A DNA stretch of 64,000 nt from Lysobacter_I brunescens (GTDB taxonomy: Bacteria; Pseudomonadota; Gammaproteobacteria; Xanthomonadales; Xanthomonadaceae): NCBI RefSeq assembly GCF_042677005.1, contig NZ_JBHTIF010000001.1, positions 1,488,001 through 1,552,000 of the forward strand, read 5' to 3'. How positions within the stretch are numbered: the first letter of the stretch is position 1; every line of letters begins with the position of its first letter. A model generated the notes under the pieces. That model saw nothing but the letters and a program-made list of their open reading frames with translations. It was not told where the DNA came from and searched no databases. This document shows, piece after piece, positions 43,493 through 51,863 of the stretch. The translations under genes were made by a program, and so were the position numbers.

Positions 43493-43517
43493 ATCCGTTC
43501 GGCGCCTGCCGCTTTCG

Positions 43518-43541
43518 CCTTCCCCCGTGGGCGGGGGAAGG
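43518..43541. terminator. Bidirectional hairpin between convergent genes
   Basis: CCTTCCCCC (43518-43526) pairs with GGGGGAAGG (43533-43541). It lies between the convergent hemin gene and the PDZ gene. No long T-run is present on either side. This GC hairpin type is common in this family's intergenic regions. Confidence 0.6.
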
Positions 43542-43571
43542 TCGGGATGGGGCGGCTTTCCGCCCGGAACC

Positions 43572-44900
43572 TCACTCGGCCTTGTCGTCGGCCTTGTCGC
43601 CATCCTGGAACGTGGTGACCTTGCCGTCCTTGTCGACCATCATCACGTGGCGCTGCACGCGCGCGCCGGGCATCGCGCGCAGGGCATCGATGTCCAGGTC
43701 GATCGCACCGATATCGATGGCACCGACATCGACGGCACCGAACGCCGGCAGGCGCGCCTGATCCGGCACCTTGATCTTCGCGCTGCCCGGCGCGCGGTCA
43801 CGCAGGTAGTCCACGGGGACTGTGCTGTCCGCCGGCTTGCCGCGCAGCGCATCCATCACCTCGCGCGGCGTCGCTACCGCCTTGCCGTCGACGCGCAGGA
43901 TCACGTCGCCCGGCTGCAGCGTGTCCAGCACCGGCCCGGCGCTGAGCACCAGCACGCCCTTGTCGGTGCCGAAATAGCGACCCAGCTGCGCATCGACCGA
44001 GGCCAGGTTCAGGCCGCTCCAGCGGAAGGCTTCGGCGAGCAGGTGGCCGCCCTTGCAGTCCTCGCCCGGTTTGCACGGCGCACCGACGGAGATGCTGCGG
44101 ATCTCGCGCGTGCCGCCGTCTGCGCCGAGCCGCGTCGCGCAGTCGCCCTTGCCGTCCTTGCATTCGATGCGGATGACGCGGCGTTCGATGTTCGGCCCCG
44201 CTTCGTCGCCGTGGGCGAAGGCGAACACCTGCGATGTGCCGGCCTTGCCCGCTCGCTCGGCAAACCCGGGGAGATCGATGGTCTCGCCATCGATGTCGAG
44301 CTTGCCGTCGCCGATGCGGCGGATCACCACGCGCTCGCCCGGTTGCTTGCCGTCGCTGGAGAACACCATGACCCGCGCGTCGCGTTTCGGCGTGACGCTG
44401 ACCTCCTGCTCCCGGCCGTCGCGTGCGAAGGTCAGCTTGACCGGCGTCTTTTCGTCCAGGTCCTGCAGCAGCGCACGCGCGCCGTCGACACGCGCCTCTG
44501 CGCTGTCGCCGTTGATGGCCTTGCCGTTGACGCGCAGCAGGCGGTCGCCGCTGCGCAGGCCGGCATTTGCGGCGGCACCGCCGGGCGTGACGCCGCTGAT
44601 GCGCACGCCGCCCTGCGGCTCGGGTGCGAGCAGGACGCCGACGACCGGGCGGCTGGGCGCGAAGGTCTCCATGTCGAAGCCTGCACCGCCGAAGCCCGCA
44701 CCGCCGTAGCGGCTGGACAGCTCGGCGAGTCGTTTTGCGGCTCGCTGCAGTTCGTCGCGCGCGGCGTCGAGTTCCTTGCGCTGCTCGGGCGTGGGGCCCG
44801 CCGGTTTCGCGCCGGTCGTCGATTGCGCCGAGGCCGCGAAGGCGGGCGCCAGCATGCAGGCGAGGGCGAGGGTGGTGAGCGATGTGCGGAGCGTGGTCAT
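43572..44900 (-). CDS. Exported protein with two PDZ domains
   Basis: 442 residues with a signal peptide (TTLALACMLAPAFAASAQ). A short coiled region (PEQRKELDAARDELQRAAKR) precedes PDZ1 (about 85-160: VVGVLLAPEPQGGVRISGVT, AGLRSGDRLLRVNGKAI). PDZ2 lies at about 300-380 (YFGTDKGVLVLSAGPVLDTL, GDVILRVDGKAVATPREVM). No protease catalytic motif is present. The PDZ domains bind C-terminal peptides, so the protein may sense misfolded envelope proteins. It is encoded downstream of an ECF sigma factor and its putative anti-sigma factor on the same strand, so it is probably part of that stress module. Confidence 0.85.
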   Translation of the reverse strand: MTTLRTSLTTLALACMLAPAFAASAQSTTGAKPAGPTPEQRKELDAARDELQRAAKRLAELSSRYGGAGFGGAGFDMETFAPSRPVVGVLLAPEPQGGVRISGVTPGGAAANAGLRSGDRLLRVNGKAINGDSAEARVDGARALLQDLDEKTPVKLTFARDGREQEVSVTPKRDARVMVFSSDGKQPGERVVIRRIGDGKLDIDGETIDLPGFAERAGKAGTSQVFAFAHGDEAGPNIERRVIRIECKDGKGDCATRLGADGGTREIRSISVGAPCKPGEDCKGGHLLAEAFRWSGLNLASVDAQLGRYFGTDKGVLVLSAGPVLDTLQPGDVILRVDGKAVATPREVMDALRGKPADSTVPVDYLRDRAPGSAKIKVPDQARLPAFGAVDVGAIDIGAIDLDIDALRAMPGARVQRHVMMVDKDGKVTTFQDGDKADDKAE

Positions 44901-45010
44901 GCGAACCTCGGGGTTGGATGTGCGGAACGGTGCGTCGATTGGGTGGTGTCGATCGGCAGGAAGAGATCGACGAGATCGGCGAGATGGGTGATGTCGGTGA
45001 TGGCGGCGGC

Positions 45011-45847
45011 TCAATCCACGCGCACCAGTGCGCCGTCGAGCGCATCGCCTTCCGCAGCGAGCAGTCGCAGCTGGCTTTCGAGCTCGGCGGAGGTGCGCAG
45101 CAGGTCGACGCGCTCGCGCCACAGTGCGAGGCGCTGATCGGCATCGAGGCCCGACTGGGCGAGGCGGGCATCGACGGCGGCCAGTTCGGCATCCAGCGCA
45201 CCGGCGAGGGACGCCGCCGGGCCGCTGCCGACGCGCGGATCGCGGGTCGCGGCGATCACCCGTTCCAGACGTGCGGATTCCTTGTAATACGGCTCGAGCG
45301 CCGCCTGCATCGATGCGCCGTCTTCATGATCGGATGCCATCCGCGCACGCGGCCAGGGCTTCGGCTGCGCTGCCGTGGCTCGCGCATCGGTAGCGACAGC
45401 TGTAACGGGTGCGCGTGCGATGCGAGCCGCGTTCGGCGGTACGGTCGATCGGGACGCCGATGTCGATGTGGCCGTGCGAGGCGGCGTGCGTGCGGGTGCC
45501 TCGCTGGCCGGCCCAACGGCAACGCGCTGCGGAGCGTTGGATGCCGGCGCGGCAGGTTCGACCGCAGGTGCGGCGGTGAAGGGCGAGCGCGACGGCGCGG
45601 GGTCGGTCGTCGGCCGCAGCCAGAACAGCGCGGGCAGCGCGGCGACCACGAGCACGGCCGCCCAGGCGGCGCGGCGCGGCCATGTCGGAGTCATGCCGGC
45701 CTGTTCGTCATGCCGGCCGTCGTCGTTGCGTGCGTCCAGTGCGGCTTCGATCGCCGGCCAGCGCGATGCCGGTGGTGTCTCCAGCGGCAGCGCCGCGAAG
45801 GCGTCGCCCCAGCCGGAGGGCGCGGTGTCTCGGGATGCGTCAGCCAT
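45011..45847 (-). CDS. Putative anti-sigma factor, single membrane span
   Basis: 278 residues. The N-terminal 55 residues are soluble. One hydrophobic span follows (AAWAAVLVVAALPALFWL), then a long Ala/Pro/Thr-rich periplasmic part with a helical end (ESARLERVIAATRDPRV, LDAELAAVDARLAQSGLDAD). The start overlaps the sigma-factor stop by 8 bases, the usual arrangement for a cognate anti-sigma factor. No ZAS zinc motif (HxxxCxxC) is visible. The identity as anti-sigma factor rests on context and topology. Confidence 0.7.
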   Translation of the reverse strand: MADASRDTAPSGWGDAFAALPLETPPASRWPAIEAALDARNDDGRHDEQAGMTPTWPRRAAWAAVLVVAALPALFWLRPTTDPAPSRSPFTAAPAVEPAAPASNAPQRVAVGPASEAPARTPPRTATSTSASRSTVPPNAARIARAPVTAVATDARATAAQPKPWPRARMASDHEDGASMQAALEPYYKESARLERVIAATRDPRVGSGPAASLAGALDAELAAVDARLAQSGLDADQRLALWRERVDLLRTSAELESQLRLLAAEGDALDGALVRVD

Positions 45848-46490
45848 GGGCGGCCTCGCGAGTGGAGGCCGGCAGCGCGCAGCCGCCGGCGGGTTCGAGC
45901 AGTTCGCGCAGGCGTTTCGTGCCGCGCGACAGTTGTGATTTCGAGAAACTCGGCGTGCGCGCCATCAGCAACGCGATCTCTTCGTGCGTGTAGCCCTCGG
46001 CGTGATACAGCCAGAGCACCGAGCGGGTGACCGCCGGCAGCCGGTCCAGCGCGCGCTGCAGGGTCGCGGCATCGGCGGCAGCCGGTGGTGGCGGGCTGCG
46101 TTCGTCGATCAGCTCGCCTGCGGTGTCGTGACTGTCCGGCAGCGGCAGGATGTCGTCGTGGCGTTTGTTGCGGCGCAGCGACATCAGCGCCTCGTTGACC
46201 GCGATCTGCCGCAGCCAGCCCCAGAACGGACTGGCCTCGGTGCCCTCCTGTCGTGGGCCGCCCGTGCCGCGAAAATCGCCGATGCGATGGAACACCTTGA
46301 GCATGGTGTCCTGCAGCACGTCGGCAGCCTGTTCGCGCTCGCCGCAGACGCGCAGCGCCAGGGTGAACACCGGCCGCTCGAACCAGCGGTAGACCTGCTC
46401 GAACGCCGCGCGCTCGCCGCCGCGCAGCCGGACGAGCAGGCTGTCGGGCACCTCGATGGCGAAGCTGGAGCGGGCGGCGGAAGGGCTCAT
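45840..46490 (-). CDS. ECF-type RNA polymerase sigma factor
   Basis: 216 residues. Region 2 is AAFEQVYRWFERPVFTLALR with QAADVLQDTMLKVFHRIGDF. Region 4 is LQRALDRLPAVTRSVLWLYH and GYTHEEIALLMARTPSFSKS, ending in RLRELLEP. It directs RNA polymerase to a small regulon, probably including its own operon. The ATG at 46490 is used. The anti-sigma and PDZ genes follow with overlap or close spacing. The SPFH/NfeD genes are divergent and may be controlled from the same gap. Confidence 0.92.
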   Translation of the reverse strand: MSPSAARSSFAIEVPDSLLVRLRGGERAAFEQVYRWFERPVFTLALRVCGEREQAADVLQDTMLKVFHRIGDFRGTGGPRQEGTEASPFWGWLRQIAVNEALMSLRRNKRHDDILPLPDSHDTAGELIDERSPPPPAAADAATLQRALDRLPAVTRSVLWLYHAEGYTHEEIALLMARTPSFSKSQLSRGTKRLRELLEPAGGCALPASTREAAHG

Positions 46491-46603
46491 CTCATGGTCT
46501 GGATGCGCCGGAACGGAAAAGGGTCGCAGGCGGTCGCGGGGGCGCCGTGGTCCCGCCACGGTCCGGGCCTATACTGACCCCATTCCAGCAGGGAGGGTTC
46601 CAG

Positions 46604-47554
46604 ATGGGTCAGTTCCTCGCAGTCGTCCTCGTCATCGTCGGCGTCATCATCTTCTTCAAGGCCGTGCGCATGGTGCCGCAGGGCTACGAATGGACGGTCG
46701 AACGCTTCGGCAAGTACACCCGCACGCTCAGTCCGGGCCTGCATTTCCTGATCCCGATCTTTTACGGCGTGGGCCGCAAGATCAACATGATGGAACAGGT
46801 GATGGACGTCCCCAGCCAGGACGTGATCACCAAGGACAACGCGGTGGTCAAGGTCGACGGCGTGGTCTATTTCCAGGTGCTCGACGCCGCCAAGGCCGCG
46901 TACGAGGTCGCCCAGCTCGAAGTGGCGATCCTCAACCTGGTGATGACCAACATCCGCACCGCCATCGGCTCGATGGACCTGGACGAATCGCTGTCGAAGC
47001 GCGACGAGATCAACAGCCGCGTGCTGGCCGCCGTCGACCACGCCACCCACCCGTGGGGATTGAAGGTCAACCGCATCGAGCTGAAGGACATCCAGCCGCC
47101 GCGCGACCTGATCGCCTCGATGCAGCAGCAGAAGATGGCCGAGCAGAACAAGCGCGCCGCCGTGCTCGAAGCAGAGGGCGTGCGCCAGTCGGCAATCCTC
47201 CGCGCCGAAGGCGAGAAACAGGCATCGGTGCTGGAAGCCGAAGGCCGGCGCGAAGCCTCGTTCCGCGATGCCGAGGCCCGCGAACGCCTCGCCGAAGCCG
47301 AAGCGAAGGCGACGCAGATGGTGTCCGACGCCATCGCCAGCGGCAACGTCAACGCCATCAACTACTTCATCGCGCAGAAGTATATCGAAGCCTTCAAGGC
47401 GCTGGCCGAGGCGCCGAACCAGAAGTTCGTCATGCTGCCGATGGAATCCGCCGGCATCCTCGGCTCGCTCGCCGGCATCACCGAACTGGCGAAGGAAGCG
47501 CTGAGCCACCAGCAGTCCGGCGGCAAGCCGCCGTCGATGCCGCGCGGAGGCTGA
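46604..47554 (+). CDS. SPFH/Band 7 membrane protein (QmcA-like)
   Basis: 316 residues with GGGAGG upstream. One N-terminal membrane segment (FLAVVLVIVGVIIFFKAVRM) precedes the Band 7 domain: VPQGYEWTVERFGKYTRTLS, DVPSQDVITKDNAVVKVDGV, TAIGSMDLDESLSKRDEINS, HPWGLKVNRIELKDIQPP. A long charged helix follows (EQNKRAAVLEAEGVRQSAIL and more). The proteins assemble into membrane microdomain cages. The NfeD-type gene 3 bp downstream is the usual partner. Confidence 0.95.
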   Translation: MGQFLAVVLVIVGVIIFFKAVRMVPQGYEWTVERFGKYTRTLSPGLHFLIPIFYGVGRKINMMEQVMDVPSQDVITKDNAVVKVDGVVYFQVLDAAKAAYEVAQLEVAILNLVMTNIRTAIGSMDLDESLSKRDEINSRVLAAVDHATHPWGLKVNRIELKDIQPPRDLIASMQQQKMAEQNKRAAVLEAEGVRQSAILRAEGEKQASVLEAEGRREASFRDAEARERLAEAEAKATQMVSDAIASGNVNAINYFIAQKYIEAFKALAEAPNQKFVMLPMESAGILGSLAGITELAKEALSHQQSGGKPPSMPRGG

Positions 47555-47557
47555 GGG

Positions 47558-48004
47558 ATGGACCTGGACCTGCGTTTCGACGTCGCCGCGTGGGCGGTGT
47601 TCGCCCTGGTGCTGTTCGGCCTGGAAGTGCTGGCGCCGGGCGCATTCATGCTCTGGCTCGCGTTCGCTGCCAGCGCGGTGATGATCGTGGTCTGGTTGAT
47701 CCCCGGCCTGAGTTTCCTGCTCCAGGCGATCCTGTTCGTGGTACTCGGCCTGGTGTCGATCCAGGTCTACCGCACCTGGTTCCGCAGGGACGAGCCCGAG
47801 AGCGATCAACCCGCGCTCAATCGTCGCGCCGCGCAGCTGATCGGCCAGATCGTGCCGCTGGTGTCGCCGATCGAACGCGGCACTGGCCGCGTGCAGATCG
47901 CCGATGCTTACTGGACCGTCCGCGGTCCCGACCTCCCGGCCGGCGCCAGCGTGCGCATCGTCGGCGCCGACGGCATGACGCTGCAGGTGGAAGCGGTCGA
48001 CTGA
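47558..48004 (+). CDS. NfeD family protein (YbbK-like)
   Basis: 148 residues beginning 3 bp after the SPFH stop. Four hydrophobic segments fill the first 75 residues (AAWAVFALVLFGLEVLAPGA and so on). They are followed by an OB-fold domain: ALNRRAAQLIGQIVPLVSPI, GTGRVQIADAYWTVRGPDLP, VRIVGADGMTLQVEAVD. The pairing with SPFH proteins is conserved in bacteria and suggests a shared membrane microdomain complex. Cellular role is still poorly defined. Confidence 0.95.
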   Translation: MDLDLRFDVAAWAVFALVLFGLEVLAPGAFMLWLAFAASAVMIVVWLIPGLSFLLQAILFVVLGLVSIQVYRTWFRRDEPESDQPALNRRAAQLIGQIVPLVSPIERGTGRVQIADAYWTVRGPDLPAGASVRIVGADGMTLQVEAVD

Positions 48005-48026
48005 TCCCCCTTGCCGGAGAACCGCC

Positions 48027-48563
48027 ATGCCTTCGCTGTTGCCACGTGTCGTCATCGTTCTTGCCGCCATGCTCCTCCCGGCCTCGTCCATCGTCGCTGC
48101 CGAACGGATCGACGGCGCAAGCCTCGTCGGCAGGACGCTGCCGCCGTATCCCGGCGGGCTGGACGAACTGCAGGGGAGCTGCATCGCCGGTGGGCCGGGC
48201 CTCGCGCATGTGTGCGATCACTCGATCGCCGTGCTCGGGCATCGGTTGTCCGACGCCGAACGCTCGTCTGTCCCGCAGTGGATCGTGGCGTCCCGCAACA
48301 TCGACAGCGGAGCCACGCAGGCGCGCTGGGAGGTGACCGATGCGGTCGCCGTGCCGAAGCCGCGCGCGGGCTATGACCTCCATATCGGCACGTGCCGGAT
48401 CGACGGCGTGGATGCGCCTGGCGTCATTGCTTCCGTCCGTCACCGGGACGACGAGATCTCCCGCGACGTGCGCTGGGCGCGGCGATACGACCTCGCGACG
48501 GGCAGGCTGGTCGCCGTGGCGCCCGGGAAGGTCGACTGCATCAACGAGGGCTTCGGTCTCTGA
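48027..48563 (+). CDS. Secreted hypothetical protein
   Basis: 178 residues with a signal peptide (LLPRVVIVLAAMLLPASSIV, cleavage after VAA). The mature part includes GLDELQGSCIAGGPGLAHVC, three to four Cys that could form disulfides, and VRWARRYDLATGRLVAV near the end. I recognise no family. It follows the NfeD gene by 22 bp and could ride on that transcript. A terminator hairpin follows. Confidence 0.7.
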   Translation: MPSLLPRVVIVLAAMLLPASSIVAAERIDGASLVGRTLPPYPGGLDELQGSCIAGGPGLAHVCDHSIAVLGHRLSDAERSSVPQWIVASRNIDSGATQARWEVTDAVAVPKPRAGYDLHIGTCRIDGVDAPGVIASVRHRDDEISRDVRWARRYDLATGRLVAVAPGKVDCINEGFGL

Positions 48564-48569
48564 CCTGAT

Positions 48570-48595
48570 GGGGCGCCACCATGCGCCCCCGTCTT
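48570..48595 (+). terminator. Terminator before gcvT
   Basis: GGGGCGC (48570-48576), loop CACCAT, GCGCCCC (48583-48589), followed by CGTCTT. It closes the SPFH/NfeD/hypothetical run. Confidence 0.65.
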
Positions 48596-48676
48596 GTGAC
48601 CAATCGTCATGAGCCCGCACAGGGGCTGGCCCGCTCTGGGATAATGCCGACCCCTCCCCACATCCCGGCAACGCGC

Positions 48677-49777
48677 ATGACCCAGAAGACCGTTCTCAAC
48701 GACGCCCACCGCGCCCTCGGCGCGAAGATGGTCGACTTCGGCGGCTGGGACATGCCGATCAGCTACGGCTCGCAGATCGACGAGCACCACCAGGTCCGTC
48801 GCGACGCCGGCATGTTCGACGTCTCGCACATGACCGTGGTCGACCTGCGCGGCGACCAGACCCGCGCCTTCCTCCGCACGCTCGTCGCCAACTCGGTCGA
48901 CAAGCTGCAGAAGCCCGGCAAGGCGCTCTACACCTGCATGCTCAACGCCGACGGCGGCGTCATTGACGACCTGATCGTCTATTTCCTCGCCGAGGACTTC
49001 TTCCGCCTCGTCGTCAACGCCGCCACCCGCGAGAAGGACCTGGCGTGGATCAACGCCCAGGCCGCGCCGTTCGACGTGAGCGTCACCGAGCGTCCCGAAC
49101 TGGCGATGATCGCGGTGCAGGGTCCGAACGCGCGCGACAAGGTCATCGGCCTGCTCTCCGCCGACACCGCGCCGGCCGCGCGCAAGATCGGCAAGTTCGT
49201 CGCCACCGAGGCGGTGACGCAGGACGGCGTGCCGCTGTTCGTCGCCCGCACCGGCTACACCGGCGAGGACGGTTTCGAGATCGTCGTCGCGCAGGAGCAT
49301 GCCGTCGCGCTGTGGGATGCGCTGCTCGCCGTGGGCGTGAAGCCGGCCGGCCTCGGCGCGCGCGACACGCTGCGCCTGGAAGCGGGCATGAACCTCTACG
49401 GCCAGGACATGGACGAGACCGTGTCGCCGTACGAGGCCGCGCTGGCCTGGACCGTCTCGCTCGACGAAGGCCGGGCGTTCACCGGCCGCGCCGCGCTCGA
49501 AGCGCAGAAGGCCGCCGGCGTGCCGCGCCAGATGGTCGGCCTGGTGATGGACGAGAAGGGCGTGCTGCGCCACGGCCAGACCGTGCTCACCGCCGCCGGC
49601 AACGGCGAGATCCTCTCCGGCACCTTCTCGCCGACGCTCGGCAAGGCCATCGCCTTCGCCCGCGTGCCGGCCGGTGAACTCGGCGACGTGCGCGTCGACA
49701 TCCGCGGCCGCGAAGTGCCGGTGCGCGTCGTGAAATTTCCGTTCGTCCGCGACGGCAAGGCGCAGGAAAGTGTTTGA
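48677..49777 (+). CDS. gcvT: Aminomethyltransferase, glycine cleavage T protein
   Basis: 366 residues. It transfers the methylene group from aminomethyl-lipoyl-H protein to tetrahydrofolate. Key blocks are KMVDFGGWDMPISYGSQIDE, AGMFDVSHMTVVDLRG, YTCMLNADGGVIDDLIVY, ARTGYTGEDGFEIVV, LEAGMNLYGQDMDETVSPYE and SGTFSPTLGKAIAFARVP. A -10 box (GATAAT, 48639-48644) lies about 35 bp upstream. No glycine riboswitch is recognisable in the short leader. gcvH follows; gcvP is not in the window. Confidence 0.98.
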   Translation: MTQKTVLNDAHRALGAKMVDFGGWDMPISYGSQIDEHHQVRRDAGMFDVSHMTVVDLRGDQTRAFLRTLVANSVDKLQKPGKALYTCMLNADGGVIDDLIVYFLAEDFFRLVVNAATREKDLAWINAQAAPFDVSVTERPELAMIAVQGPNARDKVIGLLSADTAPAARKIGKFVATEAVTQDGVPLFVARTGYTGEDGFEIVVAQEHAVALWDALLAVGVKPAGLGARDTLRLEAGMNLYGQDMDETVSPYEAALAWTVSLDEGRAFTGRAALEAQKAAGVPRQMVGLVMDEKGVLRHGQTVLTAAGNGEILSGTFSPTLGKAIAFARVPAGELGDVRVDIRGREVPVRVVKFPFVRDGKAQESV

Positions 49778-49852
49778 CCGCCGCCGCCGCGCTTCTACAC
49801 TAATCCCATTCCCCATCCCCACTACTTCCACTACCCCCTGCGGAGCCCCCCG

Positions 49853-50248
49853 ATGAGCGAGATCCCCGGCGACCTGAAATTCATGAAGTCCCACGAATGG
49901 GCCCGCGTCGAAGGCGACGGCAAGATCACCGTCGGCATTTCCGACCACGCCCAGGGCCTGCTCGGCGACCTGGTCTATGTCGAGCTGCCGAACGTCGGCG
50001 ATCGCGTCGAAGCCGGCAACGCCTGCGCCGTCGTCGAGTCGGTGAAGGCCGCCTCCGACGTCTACGCCCCGGTCAGCGGCACCGTCGTCGCCGTCAACGC
50101 GGCGCTGGCCGACAAGCCCGAAACGATCAACGAAGACGCCTACGGCGAAGGCTGGCTCTACGTCCTCGAGGCCGAGGAACCCGACCAGCTCAACGAACTG
50201 CTCGGCCCGGACGACTACGCCGAGCTGCTCGAAGACGACGAGCACTGA
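49853..50248 (+). CDS. gcvH: Glycine cleavage system H protein
   Basis: 131 residues. The lipoyl carrier of the glycine cleavage complex: Lys65 in AVVESVKAASDVYAPVSG is the lipoylation site. Other conserved parts are YMKSHEW-like FMKSHEWARVEGDGKITVGI, LGDLVYVELPNVGDRV and INEDAYGEGWLY. It is 75 bp downstream of gcvT, without a clear terminator between. A good terminator follows. Confidence 0.98.
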   Translation: MSEIPGDLKFMKSHEWARVEGDGKITVGISDHAQGLLGDLVYVELPNVGDRVEAGNACAVVESVKAASDVYAPVSGTVVAVNAALADKPETINEDAYGEGWLYVLEAEEPDQLNELLGPDDYAELLEDDEH

Positions 50249-50283
50249 TCGCATCGCGACATCGCGCCCGACCTGGCGCAACC

Positions 50284-50320
50284 AGAAGCCGTCCGCGGAA
50301 ACGCGGGCGGCTTCTTCGTT
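50284..50320 (+). terminator. gcvH terminator
   Basis: A 14-bp stem (50284-50297 with 50302-50315, one G-T wobble, GAAA loop) is followed by TCGTTT. Intrinsic terminator after gcvH. Confidence 0.85.
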
Positions 50321-50904
50321 TCCGGCAGACGGATGCGTCGCGCATCGTGCCGTTCGTCGGTCGCCGATGCCGCCGACGATCGCTGCTGCGCACCACCGAT
50401 CGTCGACGCGGTGGGCGATGCGAACGTCGCGACACGGTGTCGGCACGGCGACGCCATGCCGATCATGGCGTGCATCGATCGTGCATCGCGGATGCCTCCG
50501 GTCGTACCGATTCGTCGCCCGGTTCGTTGCCCGAACATGTGCGTCGTCGTCGCTCCGGCATGCGTCGATCGCCGTCGCACGCTGCCGAACGGCTCGCGCA
50601 ATTTCGCGCAATCGGGGTTGTGCGGCGCCGAAAAGCGACCGCTCGACGAAAAAAAATGCAGCCGCCGTTCACCACCGTTCCGTCGCGCCCCGGCATGCCC
50701 GCCGTGCCGTCGCCGCCGCCTGTGTTCTTCCGTCGATGTTTCCCGCGTGAAACACGAAACCGCTGAAAAAAAGATGTTTTGATCCGAAGGAACAGACGCA
50801 TGCGCACGGCGTGCGCATCCGTGCCGATACGCGCAGGCGCGCGCCGCAGGTCGGGTGCGACGCGAACAGCGCGCGCGCTCGCGCGGATTTCCCGGTGCGG
50901 GGTG
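50321..50904. other. Gene-free stretch rich in CGATCG-like words
   Basis: No frame here has the composition of the neighbouring genes; translations are Arg/Ser-rich shadows. The DNA is rich in GATCG, CGTCG and GCATCG words. It contains two A-runs (near 50649-50656 and 50765-50771). It may be decayed sequence or a spacer with protein-binding sites. Nothing functional can be named. Confidence 0.4.
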
Positions 50905-50933
50905 TTGACAGTTGAAAAAACCGTGATTAGGTT
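50905..50933 (+). promoter_or_regulatory. Sigma-70 type promoter for the histone-like gene
   Basis: TTGACA at 50905-50910, a 17-base AT-rich spacer (50911-50927) and TAGGTT at 50928-50933. Transcription should start near 50940, leaving a leader of about 400 nt before the ATG at 51344. Confidence 0.75.
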
Positions 50934-50939
50934 TCGCCC

Positions 50940-51343
50940 CAAGTGTCGTCATTGCAGAAGCGAGTGAGTCCCCTCAAGACAACAACGCGAAGCACAATCC
51001 GATCTTCCGTCCGGGTCCGGGTTTCGAACGAAACCGGTCCGATGGAAACAGGCTTCGTCTCCTCTGCGAAAAACCAAGCTGCATCCGATCGACCACGATC
51101 GCATCGCCGAACCCGCGACCGAACCGGTCCCGGGTTTTCTCTTGCCCCGCACGGGATGGCGGCGGCGACACCGGCGTCGGCGACAGGTCTCTCTCATTAC
51201 CCGGGCGCCGCAGGCGCGGACCCGGAAGGAATCCGTACCGGCTTGCCTTGTGCGCCGGCGGTGGGTGGCGGGTCCGACTCCCGCGATCCTGTTGTTGTCT
51301 GGGCGTGACCCAACGCAAGTCCACTGACGAGGAGAGCCATACC
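50940..51343 (+). other. Long 5' leader of the histone-like gene
   Basis: About 400 nt without a coding frame. It contains several inverted repeats. One is a GCGGG / CCCGC stem with loop TCCGACT (51268-51284) that mimics a tRNA T-arm. Another is a GGTTTCGAACGAAACC-type stem (51026-51041). The end supplies GAGGAG (51329-51334) as ribosome site. It may regulate translation of the very abundant protein; no known riboswitch is recognised. Confidence 0.4.
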
Positions 51344-51670
51344 ATGGCTGTTAAGAAAGCTGCCAAGAAAACCGCCAAGAAGGCGGCCAAGAAAACCGTG
51401 AAGAAGGCTGCCGCCAAGAAGGCCGTCCGCAAGACCGCCAAGAAGGCCGCCAAGAAGGTCGCGAAGAAGAAGGTCGCAAAGAAGGCCGTGAAGAAGACGG
51501 CGAAGAAGGCTGCCAAGAAGACCGCGAAGAAGGCCGCCAAGAAGGCGACCAAGAAGACTGCCAAGAAGACTGCAAAGAAGGCCACCAAGAAGGCCGCCAA
51601 GAAGAAGGTTGTCAAGCGCGCCCGCAAGGCCGCTCCGGCTGCTCCGGCCGCTCCGGCGCCGATGATGTAA
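51344..51670 (+). CDS. Histone H1-like DNA-binding protein (Lys/Ala-rich)
   Basis: 108 residues, almost wholly repeats of AAKKTAKKAAKK type, with the tail RARKAAPAAPAAPAPMM. This is the composition of bacterial H1-like and AlgP/HctB-like proteins, which bind DNA or RNA through charge and compact the nucleoid. The ATG is preceded by GAGGAG. Repeats of AAG-AA and GCC codons make the DNA internally repetitive and prone to length change. The gene has its own strong promoter, a long leader and a strong terminator, so it is a single-gene unit with high expected expression. Confidence 0.9.
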   Translation: MAVKKAAKKTAKKAAKKTVKKAAAKKAVRKTAKKAAKKVAKKKVAKKAVKKTAKKAAKKTAKKAAKKATKKTAKKTAKKATKKAAKKKVVKRARKAAPAAPAAPAPMM

Positions 51671-51696
51671 GCAACACCCCGATTAGCGGTACACCG

Positions 51697-51740
51697 AAAC
51701 TCCCTCTCCGCGATAGCCCAGGCGGAGAGGGAGTTTTTTT
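51697..51740 (+). terminator. Strong intrinsic terminator of the histone-like gene
   Basis: A perfect 15-bp stem (51697-51711 with 51722-51736, 10-base loop) is followed by an uninterrupted T-run to 51740. Confidence 0.95.
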
Positions 51741-51804
51741 ATGCGCGGCGTCGGGAGACGTGCGCCTCCTGGTCGTTGTCGGTCCGCTGTGCATCCGTGG
51801 TCGC

Positions 51805-51840
51805 CGCAAAAGGAACGGCCGCGGATCGCTCCGCGGCCGT
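51805..51840 (-). terminator. Terminator of the serine hydrolase gene
   Basis: ACGGCCGCGGA (51815-51825), loop TCGC, TCCGCGGCCGT (51830-51840) pair exactly. On the leftward strand TCCTTTTG follows. Confidence 0.8.
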
Positions 51841-51863
51841 CGTGGTTTCGCTGGACCTGTGCT

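Noticed and set aside
48596..48676. Glycine riboswitch before gcvT
   Set aside because: The leader is too short and lacks the conserved aptamer core.
51260..51290. T-arm-like hairpin suggesting a tRNA or tmRNA
   Set aside because: No acceptor stem, anticodon arm or tmRNA 5' part can be found around it.
51344..51670. Short regular DNA repeats that look like a CRISPR or minisatellite array
   Set aside because: They are codon repeats of the Lys/Ala-rich protein in one uninterrupted frame. There are no spacers.
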